A stretch of 64,000 nucleotides of DNA from an uncultured Acetobacteraceae bacterium (GCA_903907955.1 CAIVPZ010000086.1:1-64000), one strand, 5' to 3'; shown: positions 21,399-31,573, numbered from the stretch's first letter. A program made the numbers and translations. Notes: generated from the sequence alone by a model not told the origin.

Positions 21399-21902
21399 TC
21401 AGGCTTCGCCCACACATTCCAGCATGGCGGCGGCCAGCGCATCGCCCGGCGACTTGCCGCCCCACAGGACGAACTGGAAGGCGGGGAAGAAGCGCTCGCA
21501 CTCGGTGATGGCGATATCCACCATGTCCTCCAGGCTCTCGCTGGAGGCGCCCGGCGCCCCGCGCAGCAGCACGGAGTGGCGGAACACCGGCATGCCGTCT
21601 TCGCTGTCCATGCCGAAATGGCCGATCCACAGCCGTTCATTGGCCAGAGCCAGCAGCTCGTACAGGGCGCCGCGACGCTTCTCCGGCACCTTCAGGTCGA
21701 AGGCGCAGGTGAAGTGCATGGCGCTGATTTCGGTGGACCAGCTGAAATACAGCCCGTAGTCGCACCATTTGCCCGGCGCCTCGGCCGCCATTTCGGAATC
21801 GCTGCGGCGGTCGAAGGCCCAGTCGTTCGCGCTGGCGATCTGCTCCAGCGCGTCCAGCGGGTTGGCGGATCGTTCGGAAGTGACGCTCATCGAAACGGAC
21901 AT
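21399..21902 (-). CDS. YbjN domain-containing protein
   Basis: A 167-residue cytosolic protein of the YbjN family, implicated in stress or motility regulation in enterobacteria and resembling type III secretion chaperones in fold. Visible family elements are NPLDALEQIASANDWAFDR near the N-terminus, the aromatic WCDYGLYFSWS stretch and a central LLALANERLWIGHF segment. GGGAGA lies 8 bp before the ATG at 21902. The YbjN-proC arrangement is common in Rhodospirillales, where this protein has no proven role. Confidence 0.85.
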   Translation of the reverse strand: MSVSMSVTSERSANPLDALEQIASANDWAFDRRSDSEMAAEAPGKWCDYGLYFSWSTEISAMHFTCAFDLKVPEKRRGALYELLALANERLWIGHFGMDSEDGMPVFRHSVLLRGAPGASSESLEDMVDIAITECERFFPAFQFVLWGGKSPGDALAAAMLECVGEA

Positions 21903-22120
21903 GCGAGGTCTCCCGCAGTGAGGAAGGCCGGGTGGCTGCCCGACCCAGGCCGGCGGCCGGGCTCAGCATGGCACCGTCCGGACCGGCCCCTGGTCGGGAC
22001 GGTATCCGCGGCGCTCCGGCAACAACCTAGAGGGCCGCGGATTCGTGCCGCAAGGGGTCAACGCCTCATGCAAAAAAGTTCACGTCTCACATCATGTTGC
22101 CGCGCAATGCAGACCGGCCG

Positions 22121-22438
22121 TCAGACGATCATTCCCGGTCCGCCACCGCCCGGCGCGTTGGGTGCCTCCAGCGCCGCCAGTTTAGCCTCCAGGGCCGCGA
22201 GTCGGGCAAACACCTCCTCCAGCTTCGCTTCCGCGGCCTCCTGGCCGGCGCGGGCGTTGGCGGCGAGGTCGCGAACGGTGTCGAGCTCGTCGCGCTTGAC
22301 CAGGTCGAGCTTGCGGATCGCATCCTCAATCCGGGCGCGCGCCACCGACTCGGCCTCGTCGCGCAGCCCGGTGAGCGCCGACATGGCGCCACCGGCCACG
22401 CCTGCCAGGTCGTTGAAGAAACGGGGTCGTTCAGCCAT
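22121..22438 (-). CDS. ubiK: UbiK/BMFP family accessory protein
   Basis: A 105-residue protein with the BMFP (YqiC) pattern: an N-terminal FFNDLAGVAGGAMSALTGLRDE amphipathic helix, then RIEDAIRKLDLVKRDELDTVRDLA, and a coiled coil (about residues 60-95, LEEVFARLAALEAKLAALE). Members trimerise, fuse membranes in vitro and assist aerobic ubiquinone biosynthesis. I start at 22438 because GGAG is 6-7 bp upstream; the ATG at 22444 would abut that site. It is divergent from hldD. The 218 bp between this gene and the YbjN start hold no feature that I recognise. Confidence 0.8.
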   Translation of the reverse strand: MAERPRFFNDLAGVAGGAMSALTGLRDEAESVARARIEDAIRKLDLVKRDELDTVRDLAANARAGQEAAEAKLEEVFARLAALEAKLAALEAPNAPGGGGPGMIV

Positions 22439-22510
22439 CGCCATCTCCTGTCGGGTCCATCGCGCCCGGACGCTTCCGTCCGCCGCCGTGGCCCCGTATA
22501 TCGTGCCTGC

Positions 22511-23485
22511 ATGATATTGGTCACTGGCGGCGCCGGATTCATCGGGTCCAATCTGCACGCAGCCCTGGTGCGCCGGGGGCATGAGACGGTGGTCGTCGAC
22601 CGGCTGGGCGGCGCGGGCAAGTGGCGCAACCTGGCCAGCCATCCGCCCGCCCGGCTGCTGCCGCCCGAGGAACTGACCGCGTTCCTCGACACCCGTCCGC
22701 CGCTGGAGATGGTGTTCCACCTCGGCGCGGTCAGCGAAACCACGGCGACCGACGGCGATCTGGTCTGGGCCAGCAATGTCGAGCTGTCGCTGCTGCTGTG
22801 GAACTGGTGCACGGCACGCGGGGCGCGGCTGGTCTATGCCTCGTCGGCCGCAACCTATGGCGACGGCGCGGCCGGGTTCGAGGACGACATCGCCGCCCTG
22901 TCCGCGCTGCGGCCGCTCAACCTGTACGGCTGGTCGAAGCACGCCTTCGACCTGCAGGTGGCGCGCATGCTGGCTTCCGGGCAGCCGCGCCCGCCACAAT
23001 GGGCGGGGCTGAAGTTCTTCAACGTCTACGGGCCGAACGAGTACCACAAGGGCAGCATGGTCTCGGTGGTGAAGGTCAAGCACGACGAGCTGGCCGCCGG
23101 CCAGGCGCCGCGGCTGTTCCGCTCCGACCAGGCCGGGCTGGCCGATGGCGAGCAGCGGCGCGACTTCATCTGGATCGGCGACGTGGTGGATGTGCTGCTG
23201 TGGCTGCTCGACACGCCGGCGGCCAGCGGACTGTTCAACCTGGGCACCGGGCAGGCGCGCAGCTACCGCGATCTCGCCCGCGCCGTGTGTGCCGCCGCCG
23301 GCAAGCCCGATCAGGTGGAGTTCGTTGACATGCCGGTGACGTTGCGCGGCCATTATCAGTCATTCACCGAGGCGCGGATGCACCGCCTGCGTGCCGCCGG
23401 CTACGCGCCGGCGTTCACGCCGCTGGAGGAGGGGGTGCGGCGCTACGTGCAGGACTTCCTCGTCGCCGCGAACCCGTTCCTGTGA
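22511..23485 (+). CDS. hldD: ADP-L-glycero-D-manno-heptose 6-epimerase
   Basis: Makes ADP-L-glycero-D-manno-heptose for the lipopolysaccharide inner core. The NAD(P) motif GGAGFIGSN is at residues 6-14, and the extended SDR active-site Tyr-Lys is in NLYGWSKHAFD. The stretches FKFFNVYGPNEYHKG-like (here LKFFNVYGPNEYHKG), YHKGSMVSVV and DFIWIGDVV are characteristic of HldD. It is 324 residues from the ATG at 22511; the frame is open farther upstream but only as the antisense of ubiK. It is followed 7 bp later by lgt, so both belong to one envelope-biogenesis transcript. Confidence 0.92.
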   Translation: MILVTGGAGFIGSNLHAALVRRGHETVVVDRLGGAGKWRNLASHPPARLLPPEELTAFLDTRPPLEMVFHLGAVSETTATDGDLVWASNVELSLLLWNWCTARGARLVYASSAATYGDGAAGFEDDIAALSALRPLNLYGWSKHAFDLQVARMLASGQPRPPQWAGLKFFNVYGPNEYHKGSMVSVVKVKHDELAAGQAPRLFRSDQAGLADGEQRRDFIWIGDVVDVLLWLLDTPAASGLFNLGTGQARSYRDLARAVCAAAGKPDQVEFVDMPVTLRGHYQSFTEARMHRLRAAGYAPAFTPLEEGVRRYVQDFLVAANPFL

Positions 23486-23492
23486 GGCGGGC

Positions 23493-24305
23493 GTGATCCC
23501 TGTTTTGCTGTTCCCGCAGATCGACCCGGTGCTGATCCAGGTCGGGCCGCTGGCCATCCACTGGTATGCGCTGGCCTATATCACCGGGCTGGTGGTCGGC
23601 TGGCGGCTGGTGCGCCGGCTGGCGGCACAGCGGCCGGCGGTGGCGAACCAGCTTCAGGTGGACGATTTCCTGAGCTGGGCGACGCTCGGCGTGGTGCTCG
23701 GCGGGCGGCTTGGCTACGTGCTGTTCTACCAGCCCGGCCGGTTCCTGGCCGCGCCCTGGCAGATCCTGGAGGTCTGGCAGGGCGGCATGAGCTTCCACGG
23801 CGGCTTTCTCGGGGTCGCGGTTGCCGTCATCTGGTACTGCCGCAGCCAGGGCATCCCGGTGCTCGGGTTTGCCGACCGGATCGCGGTGGTGGCGCCGATC
23901 GGCCTCGGCCTCGGCCGCATCGCCAATTTCATCAATGGCGAGCTGTGGGGGCGGCAGGCGCCGGACTGGCTGCCCTGGGCGATGATCTTCCCCACCGGCG
24001 GGCCGATCGCGCGCCATCCCAGCCAGCTCTATCAAGCGTTGCTGGAAGGCGCGGTGCTGCTGACGGTGATGGCGCTGCTGGGCCGGCGCGCGGCGGTGCG
24101 CGAACGGTTCGGGCTGCTGACCGGGGTGTTTCTGGCCGGCTACGCCATCGCCCGCATCACCGGCGAGTTCTTCCGCCAGCCCGATCCCTTTCTCGGCTTC
24201 CTGTTCGCCGGGGCGACCATGGGCCAGTTGCTCTCCATCCCGATGCTGCTGGCCGGCATCTGGCTGATCGTCCGCGCCCTCCGGTCAGGCCCCGCGCCAG
24301 CGTGA
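23493..24305 (+). CDS. lgt: Prolipoprotein diacylglyceryl transferase
   Basis: Inner-membrane enzyme that transfers diacylglycerol from phosphatidylglycerol to the lipobox cysteine of prolipoproteins. It has seven predicted membrane segments over 270 residues. Signature elements: MSFHGGFLG (conserved His-Gly-Gly), the long LGRIANFINGELWGR motif and RHPSQLYQALLEG. The start is GTG at 23493, 7 bp after the hldD stop. The stop TGA overlaps the ATG of the downstream methyltransferase, so translation is probably coupled. Its substrates in this window would include the lipoprotein encoded at 26279. Confidence 0.95.
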   Translation: MIPVLLFPQIDPVLIQVGPLAIHWYALAYITGLVVGWRLVRRLAAQRPAVANQLQVDDFLSWATLGVVLGGRLGYVLFYQPGRFLAAPWQILEVWQGGMSFHGGFLGVAVAVIWYCRSQGIPVLGFADRIAVVAPIGLGLGRIANFINGELWGRQAPDWLPWAMIFPTGGPIARHPSQLYQALLEGAVLLTVMALLGRRAAVRERFGLLTGVFLAGYAIARITGEFFRQPDPFLGFLFAGATMGQLLSIPMLLAGIWLIVRALRSGPAPA

Positions 24306-25273
24306 TGGAGCGGCTGGACGCCTTCATGGCGCGGGCCAACGCCGCCTACTATGCCAGCCGCGATCCGTATGCCGATTTCACCACCGCGCCGGAGATTTCC
24401 CAGAGCTTCGGCGAGGTGCTCGGGCTGTGGGCGGCGGTGGTGTGGCAGACGATGGGGGCGCCCGATCCGGTGATCCTGGCCGAGGCCGGGCCGGGGCGCG
24501 GCACCCTGATGGACGATGCCCTGCGCGCCATCGGCCGCGCCGCCCCCGGCTTCCGCGCCGCCCTGCGGCTGCACCTGGTTGAGACCTCGCCGCGGCTGCG
24601 GGCGTTGCAGGCCGCGCGGCTGCCGGACGCCGTCTGGCACGACCGCATCGGGCAGGTGCCGGCGGGGCCGCTGCTGTTGCTGGCCAACGAGTTCCTCGAC
24701 GCGCTGCCGATCCGCCAGTTCGTGCGCCGCGGCGGTGGCTGGACCGAGCGGCACGTGCAGGCCGGCGGCTTCGTCGAACTGCCGGCCGCGCCGCCCGGCC
24801 TCGATGCGGCGGAAGGTGAGGTGGTGGAGGTCGGCGCGGCGGCGCAGGCGGTGGCCACCGCACTGGGCGCGCGGCTGGCGGCAAGCGGGGGGGCGGCGCT
24901 GTTCATCGATTACGGCCCGGCGCGGCGGGCGCCGGGGGACAGCCTGCAGGCGCTGCGTGGCCGGGCGCCGGCCGACCCGCTGGTGGCCGGGGGCGAGGCC
25001 GATCTGACCGCGCATGTGGATTTCGCCGCGTTCGCCGCGGCGGCGCAGGCGGCCGGGGCGGCGACTCAGGGGCCGGTGCCGCAGGGGTTGTTTCTCGCCA
25101 GGCTGGGCCTGCCGCAGCGTGCCGAAGCGCTGGCGCGTGGCCAGCCGCCGGCGCAAGCGGCGGCGCTGCTGGAGGGAGTACGGCGGCTGACCGAACCGCA
25201 TGCCATGGGCCGCCTGTTCAAGGCCCTGGCGCTTTGCCCCCCCGGGCTGCCAGATCTGCCAGGATTCCAATGA
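24305..25273 (+). CDS. MidA-type class I SAM-dependent methyltransferase
   Basis: A 322-residue protein of the NDUFAF7/MidA (DUF185) family. The mitochondrial member methylates an arginine of a complex I subunit during assembly. It shows DFTTAPEISQSFGEVLGLW, the SAM-binding AEAGPGRGTLMDD segment (near residue 60) and LLLLANEFLDALPIRQFV. Its ATG overlaps the lgt stop codon. It is slightly shorter than some homologues, beginning almost directly at the conserved region. Arginine methylation of a respiratory complex subunit is inferred from the family; bacterial members are mostly unstudied. Confidence 0.85.
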   Translation: MERLDAFMARANAAYYASRDPYADFTTAPEISQSFGEVLGLWAAVVWQTMGAPDPVILAEAGPGRGTLMDDALRAIGRAAPGFRAALRLHLVETSPRLRALQAARLPDAVWHDRIGQVPAGPLLLLANEFLDALPIRQFVRRGGGWTERHVQAGGFVELPAAPPGLDAAEGEVVEVGAAAQAVATALGARLAASGGAALFIDYGPARRAPGDSLQALRGRAPADPLVAGGEADLTAHVDFAAFAAAAQAAGAATQGPVPQGLFLARLGLPQRAEALARGQPPAQAAALLEGVRRLTEPHAMGRLFKALALCPPGLPDLPGFQ

Positions 25274-25433
25274 ATGGGGTGCAGGGGGCCACTGCCCCGT
25301 CGTGCCGAAGGCGCGCTACGCGCTGGGGCCGAAGGCGCGCTACGCGCTGGGGCCGAAGGCGCGCTACGCGCTGGGGCCGAAGGCGCGCTGCGCGCTGGGC
25401 CGGGTCCAGGGCAGCGCCCTGGCCTTACTTGCT
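25274..25433 (-). repeat. Dispersed double-hairpin repeat, copy R3, expanded by a minisatellite
   Basis: Read on the minus strand it begins AAGTAAGGCCAGGGCGCTG, closes as CCAGGG-CGCTG-CCCTGG and ends in GCACCCCATTCAT, like R4. Between its two hairpins lies the 24-bp tandem array at 25307-25402. The CCAGGG hairpin lies about 15 bp before the pgeF ATG, so it will be in the pgeF mRNA leader. Confidence 0.7.
25307..25402 (+). repeat. 24-bp minisatellite, four units
   Basis: The unit GAAGGCGCGCTACGCGCTGG (+GGCC) is repeated at 25307, 25331 and 25355 identically, with a fourth, slightly diverged copy at 25379. Each unit contains a small palindrome, GCGCG-CTA-CGCGC. It lies between the methyltransferase and pgeF. 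It also reads as an in-frame octapeptide repeat but is not part of either gene. Confidence 0.9.
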
Positions 25434-25442
25434 GAGGTGCCG

Positions 25443-26213
25443 ATGACCGAAGAAAACGCCGCCCCCCTGACCGCCGACTGGCTGGATGCAAGGCACGGCT
25501 TCTTCACCCGCCAGGGCGGCGTGTCCGAGGGGCCGTTCGCCAGCCTGAACTGCAGCCTGTCCGGCCAGGACGACCGCGCCCTGGTGATGGAAAACCGCGC
25601 CAGGGTGGCGGCCGCGCTCGGCGCCGCGCTGCCGGCGCTGGTGGGGCTGTTCCAGGTGCATGGCGCCGACGCGGCGGCGGTCACGGCGCCCTGGGCGCCT
25701 GGCGCCGGGCCGCATGCCGACGCCATGGTGACCGACCGCCCCGGCATCGTGCTGGGGATCGTCACCGCCGACTGCGCGCCGGTGCTGTTCGCCGACCGCG
25801 CGGCCGGGGTGATCGGCGCCGCCCATGCCGGCTGGCGCGGCGCGGTGGCCGGCATTCTGGAGGCCACCCTGGCCGCCATGACCCGGCTGGGCGCTGACCC
25901 GGCCCGCGTGGTCGCGGCGGTCGGGCCGTGCATTGCGCAGGATTCCTATGAGGTCGGCGCCGACCTGCATGGCGCGGTGGTCGGGCATGCGCCTGCCGAC
26001 GCCCGCTTCTTTGCTGCCGGCGGCCGGCCGGGCCACTGGCGGTTCGACCTGCCGGGCTACTGCGTGGCCCGCCTGCACGCCGCCGGGGTGGCGCGGGCGG
26101 CATGGCTCGGATGCGACACGGTTGCCGACCCGGCCCGCTTTTTCAGCCATCGCCGGCGTACGCTGGCTGGCGGCGGACCGATCGGACACCAGATTTCCGC
26201 GATCGTGCTATAG
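25443..26213 (+). CDS. pgeF: Multicopper-type laccase-domain purine nucleoside phosphorylase (PgeF/YfiH)
   Basis: A 256-residue protein of the YfiH family, annotated as polyphenol oxidase or peptidoglycan editing factor; characterised members act as purine nucleoside phosphorylases. Metal-site residues are visible in QVHGAD, TADCAPV and AAHAGWRGAV. GVSEGPFASLNCS near the N-terminus is also typical. The ATG at 25443 follows GAGGTGC. The position after lgt and the MidA-type gene and before prs is a recurrent alphaproteobacterial order. The R3 hairpin in its leader may affect expression. Confidence 0.9.
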   Translation: MTEENAAPLTADWLDARHGFFTRQGGVSEGPFASLNCSLSGQDDRALVMENRARVAAALGAALPALVGLFQVHGADAAAVTAPWAPGAGPHADAMVTDRPGIVLGIVTADCAPVLFADRAAGVIGAAHAGWRGAVAGILEATLAAMTRLGADPARVVAAVGPCIAQDSYEVGADLHGAVVGHAPADARFFAAGGRPGHWRFDLPGYCVARLHAAGVARAAWLGCDTVADPARFFSHRRRTLAGGGPIGHQISAIVL

Positions 26214-27356
26214 GCCTCTCACCCTCTCATTCAATTGGATGCTGCCGGTGCTGACCCCGCTGACGACCGTGGCCTGCCGTGCCCCTGCGTAGGATTCTGC
26301 TGCTGCTGCCGGCGTTGCTGGCCGGCTGCGGCGACCTGCCGCGCCCGTTCATGGGCAATCCCGGGGCGACCGCCCTGCGGCTGGCGCAGCCGCCGCCGGC
26401 GCGGCTGGCGGTGCCGGCGCCCACCGCGGCGCTGCTGCCGGATGCCGCCGGCAGCACCCTGGCGACGGCACTGGCCGCCGCATTGCAGGCCCGCGAGGTG
26501 CCCGCGGTGGCCGTGTCGCCGCGCGACGGCGACTGGCGGCTGGTGACCAGCGCCGAGTTGCGCGGCACCGAGGTGGTGCCGGTGTTCACCGTGCAGAACC
26601 CGAAAGGCGAGAACCAGGGCGCCACCCAGGGCGCCGCCGTGCCCAGCGCCGGCTGGGCCGAGGCCACGCCGCAGACGCTGCAACTTGTGGCCGAGGCCGC
26701 CGCCCCCAACATCGCCACGCTGCTCACCGGCATCGAGGCGGCGCGGCGGCAGAGCGACCCCAACAGCCTGATGAACCGGCCGGCGCGGGTGTTCTTCAAG
26801 GGCGTGCACGGCGCCCCCGGCGACGGCGACGCCACGCTGGCGCGTCAGTTCCGCAGCCAGTTGCCGGGTCTCGGCCCGGTGGTGCAGGACACCGATGCCG
26901 GCGCCGATTTCGTGGTGGAGGGCAGGGTTGCCACCGAGCGCACCGCCGGCAACATGATGCGGGTGGAGATCGATTGGCAGGTGGTCGACGCCACGGGCCG
27001 GGAGGCCGGCCGCGTGCTGCAGCTCAACGAAGTGCCCGCCGGCACGCTGGACCATTACTGGGGCGACGTGGCGGTGGCGGTGGTGCAGGAGGCGGCGGGG
27101 GGCATCCGCGATGTCATCGTGCGCCAGGCCGGCACGCGGCCGGCGGCAGCGAAACCGCCGGGCAGCATGGATGGGCACGGCGGCGCGGCGGGCAACCCTC
27201 CGGCCGCCGACATCACGGAACCGTCATGCGCTTCATGGACACCGCCCCAAGGCGTTGCTAGAAGCCCCGCGCCGCCGGCACACGAAACGTGCGACAATGG
27301 CGGCACAACAGCGCCAGACCAGAGTCACCTGGGGCCGCTTGCCGGGAACGGAGCCG

Positions 27357-28286
<930 letters not shown>

Positions 28287-28289
<3 letters not shown>

Positions 28290-28390
28290 GAGTTCGAAAA
28301 AGCATGCCCGCAAGCCGCTGAACGATGCCGGAAAACTCAATGATGGCAGCGGGCATGCTGTTTCAAGTTCGATTGCTTTTCAGGTCCTGA
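28287..28390 (+). repeat. 104-bp structured repeat, copy A
   Basis: First of four copies that align without a gap over exactly 104 bp. It starts with the prs stop codon (TGAGAGTTCG) and ends CAGGTCCTGA. An inner stem pairs AAAAAGCATGCCCGC with GCGGGCATGCTGTTT (one mismatch). The invariant CTCAATGAT begins at offset 49 (28336). The following phosphatase gene starts 6 bp after the repeat ends. Confidence 0.9.
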
Positions 28391-28395
28391 GCGCG

Positions 28396-28983
28396 ATGAC
28401 CCCCGCGCTGGTGGCCCGCGCCTTCTGGTTCCTCCGCCACGGCGAGACCGAATGGAACGCGCAGGGCCTGTCGCAGGGCAATGTGGACGTGCCGCTGAAC
28501 GCCGCCGGGCTGGCGCAGGCGCGGGCGGCGGCGGGGCTGCTGCGCCATCGCGGCATCGTCTCGGTGGTGGCCTCGCCGCTGGCCCGCGCCCGGCTGACGG
28601 CGGAGATCGTCGCCGATGTGCTGGGACTGCCGGTGGCGCTCGACGACGGGCTGCGCGAGGCTGCGTTCGGCGTGCAGGAGGGCGAGCATATGGGGCAGTG
28701 GTTCGCCGACTGGGCCGCCGGGCGTTTCACCCCGGCGGGCGGCGAAAGCTTTGCCACGCTGCGCATCCGCGCCGTTGCCGCGGTCAACCGGGCGCTGGCA
28801 GTGCCGGGGCCGGTGCTGGTGGTGGCGCATGGCGGCATGTTCCGCGCCCTGCGTGCCGCGATGGGGCTGGAGATCAACGTGCGCTCGCAGAACGGCGTGC
28901 CGTTCTTCTGCGTGCCCGGCACGCCATGGACGCTCACCCCGGCGGAGCCGGCGGCGGCCCGGGCGGAGCCGGCGGTGCGATGA
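28396..28983 (+). CDS. Histidine phosphatase family protein
   Basis: A 195-residue cytosolic phosphatase of the phosphoglycerate-mutase-like superfamily. The phospho-histidine motif is FLRHGETEWN (residues 12-21), and the second catalytic His is in VLVVAHGGMFRAL. WNAQGLSQGNVDVPLN is typical of the GpmB/CobC/PhoE branch, but nothing specifies the substrate. It follows prs and repeat A on the same strand. Its last 50 bp overlap the convergent DUF2339 gene. Confidence 0.88.
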   Translation: MTPALVARAFWFLRHGETEWNAQGLSQGNVDVPLNAAGLAQARAAAGLLRHRGIVSVVASPLARARLTAEIVADVLGLPVALDDGLREAAFGVQEGEHMGQWFADWAAGRFTPAGGESFATLRIRAVAAVNRALAVPGPVLVVAHGGMFRALRAAMGLEINVRSQNGVPFFCVPGTPWTLTPAEPAAARAEPAVR

Positions 28984-31573
28984 TGACGAAGCGGCGGTAG
29001 ACCGCACCGAGGCCGATCAGGGCAAGTCCCAGCCCGAGGAAGGACAGCACCCGCCACAGCCCGGCAAGGTCGGCCATATCGACCAGGAACACCTTGCCGG
29101 CGACCAGCCCGATGATGGCAAGCGCGGCCAGCCGCAGCGGCCGGTCGGCGCGGCCGATGCCCACACCCATCAGGGCAGCGCCGTACAGCATCCAGGCGCC
29201 GGAATACGACCAAAGCTCGCCATCCCCGACCGGGGCGTCCTGCAGTGCCATGGCTCCGGGGTGGAACGCCAGCCGGACGCCGAGGCCGAGGCAGACGAAG
29301 CCGGTGATCACCACATAGGCCCCCAGCACGGTCCGGGCATCGCCGGTATGCCGGCCGCTCCGCAGGGCCAGCCCGGCAAGCGCGGCGGGCACGACATACC
29401 CCGCCACCAGCGCGGTCCAGTCGGCTTGCGCAGGCACGAAGGCGGGGTTGAGCAGCAGCAGCAATCCGCCGCCGAACAGTGCCGCCCCGCCAAGCAGGCG
29501 GGACGCGCTGGCCAGCACCGGACGGTGCGCCAGCAACTGCAGCAGGCTGGCCTCGATGGCGAGGGCAGCGGTCTGCAGCGCCGCCTCGCGGAAGCCACCG
29601 GCGGCGCGCAGGTCGCCGCCGCTGAGGCCGTGGCGGATCTCCAGTGCCACCAGCACGACCGCGAAGGCGACCGCGCCGGCTTCCAGCACCGCCACCGTCC
29701 GGTCGTCGTCGCGCCGGCGGAACAGGTGGGCGGCGAGGGCAAACGCTGCGGCCGGCACGCCATAGGCCAGCAGCAGCCCGTTGACGACCGGCGTGGTGCC
29801 GAAGGCGTAGTCGAGCACCCAGACATTCAGCAGCAGGCGCACCAGCACGATGGCGGCGGCCACCAGCGCCACCAGGCGCAGCGGCGGCAGATCGGCGCGC
29901 GCCTCGATCAGCGCCAGCGGCGGCAGGAACAGCGCCACCGCGAGGGTCAGCCACTGGTCGTGCAGTACCATGGCGCAGCCGAGCGCCAGCGCCGCCGCGG
30001 CACCGGCGGCATGGATGCCGGCGCGGGGCAGGCTGTCGGCGCGGCGGGCGCGCCAGGCGGCGAGCGTAAGCCCGGCGGCGAGCGAAGCGGCGGTCAGCGC
30101 CCAGGCGGCATCGCGCTGGAAGCGCTCGACCTGGATATAGCTGACCACCAGCGTCAGCACCGGCACCGCGGCGGCCAGCGCCGCCCAGCGCAGCGGGCGC
30201 GGCGCGCGCGCTTCCAGCACCAGGCCGGAGGCGGCATGCAGGCCCGCCATGCCGGCGGCGGTGAGCAGCAGCGGCACGATCACCGCGGGCGCCCAGGCGC
30301 CGGGCAGCACCGCCTGCACCACGCCCTCGATGGTGATGGCCTCGCCGGTGGGCTGCCAGTCCGGCAGCGCCCAGAGCAGCAGGGTCAGCAGGAACAGCAG
30401 CGCGGCGAGCCAGGGCAGGCGGTCCAGCCGCGGTTCCGTCCAGCCCTTCCACACCGCCAGCGGCGACAGCAGCAGCACGCCGGCGCGCGGGGCGCCGCCG
30501 CCGACGCTCGCCTCCAGCAGCAAACCGGCCACGCCGAGCACGCCGAACGGCACCCAGTTCAGCCGCCGCCCGACCGCATGCTCCAGCGCCTGCGGCGGCA
30601 GCAGCAGGAGAAACAGCGCGGCGGCGGCAGGCACATAAAGCGCCGGCGCCCAGGCATCCGGCATCGGGCCGAACGCGGCGAGCATCACCCAGACGGCACC
30701 GGCGACGGTCGCCGCCCAGCCCAGCCAGGTCCAGGCCGCGTAGCGCACCACCGCCAGCGAGGCGCCGGTGACCACCAGCAGATAGCCGAACAGCCCGGGC
30801 ACCGAGCCGGCACCGGTCTGGGCCAGCGCCGGGGTGACGAAGGCGCCGGCCACGCCGACCGCCGCGGCCAGCGGGCCATAGCGCAGCGAGGCCAGCAGTC
30901 CGGCGCTTGCCGCCACCGCCATCAGCACGAAGGCCACCAGCGGCGGCAGCAGTTCATAGACAACGCCTGCCCCGTAGGCGGCGCCGAACAGCACCGCGAT
31001 CCCGCCGGCGGCGAGCGCCGCCGGGGCGGCCCCGGCCGGTGGCCGGCGGTGCAGCCATTCGGCGCCGGCGAGCAGGGCGGTGCCGAGCAGCGCCGCCAGG
31101 ACGCAGCGGGCGGCGGGTCCGAGCAGCGCGTTCTCCACGGCATAGCGGATCAGGAACACGCCGGAGAGCAGCAGCGCCGCCGCCCCCAGCCAGATCCCCC
31201 AGCGCTGGGTCAGCAGCGCTTCCAGGTCGCGCGGCGGCTCGGGCTGCGGCGGCTCCGGCTGCTCCGCGGCGAATTGGAATGGCTGCTCCGCAGCGGACCG
31301 GAATGGCTGCTCCGCAGCGAATTGGGATGGCTGCTCCGCAGCCGGGGGCCGAAACCACGCCTCCACGGCCGGTTCCGGCTCGACCGGCGGCGCTGCCCAG
31401 GGGCTTGCCGCGGCCTCGGCCGGGGCATCGCCGGCAAGGGCGGCGACGCGGCGGCGCAATACGGCGATATCCTCCCTGAGCCGCTGCACCCGGAAGAACG
31501 CCACCACACCGAGCACCCAGCCACCAATCACGAGCAGCAGCAGCAGAACCAGGAAACCGACGATGTCATCCAT
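28934..31573 (-). CDS. DUF2339 polytopic membrane protein
   Basis: An 879-residue membrane protein. An N-terminal helix (residues 5-27) and a short coiled coil (30-46) are followed by a Glu/Gln/Pro-rich linker (about 55-115) that contains three to four imperfect AAEQPF repeats. About 25 hydrophobic segments follow to the end, with conserved RWGIWLGAAALLLSGVFLIRYAVE at the start of the membrane region, the usual DUF2339 opening. Family members are predicted envelope proteins with no known activity. It is divergent from rplY and convergent with the phosphatase gene, overlapping it by 50 bp. Confidence 0.85.
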   Translation of the reverse strand: MDDIVGFLVLLLLLVIGGWVLGVVAFFRVQRLREDIAVLRRRVAALAGDAPAEAAASPWAAPPVEPEPAVEAWFRPPAAEQPSQFAAEQPFRSAAEQPFQFAAEQPEPPQPEPPRDLEALLTQRWGIWLGAAALLLSGVFLIRYAVENALLGPAARCVLAALLGTALLAGAEWLHRRPPAGAAPAALAAGGIAVLFGAAYGAGVVYELLPPLVAFVLMAVAASAGLLASLRYGPLAAAVGVAGAFVTPALAQTGAGSVPGLFGYLLVVTGASLAVVRYAAWTWLGWAATVAGAVWVMLAAFGPMPDAWAPALYVPAAAALFLLLLPPQALEHAVGRRLNWVPFGVLGVAGLLLEASVGGGAPRAGVLLLSPLAVWKGWTEPRLDRLPWLAALLFLLTLLLWALPDWQPTGEAITIEGVVQAVLPGAWAPAVIVPLLLTAAGMAGLHAASGLVLEARAPRPLRWAALAAAVPVLTLVVSYIQVERFQRDAAWALTAASLAAGLTLAAWRARRADSLPRAGIHAAGAAAALALGCAMVLHDQWLTLAVALFLPPLALIEARADLPPLRLVALVAAAIVLVRLLLNVWVLDYAFGTTPVVNGLLLAYGVPAAAFALAAHLFRRRDDDRTVAVLEAGAVAFAVVLVALEIRHGLSGGDLRAAGGFREAALQTAALAIEASLLQLLAHRPVLASASRLLGGAALFGGGLLLLLNPAFVPAQADWTALVAGYVVPAALAGLALRSGRHTGDARTVLGAYVVITGFVCLGLGVRLAFHPGAMALQDAPVGDGELWSYSGAWMLYGAALMGVGIGRADRPLRLAALAIIGLVAGKVFLVDMADLAGLWRVLSFLGLGLALIGLGAVYRRFVIIAPPAPPGPPPAPPG

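Noticed and set aside
25307-25402. In-frame octapeptide repeat KARYALGP as a small gene
   Set aside because: It has no start with a ribosome site and lies between two well-defined genes; the repeat is explained as a minisatellite.
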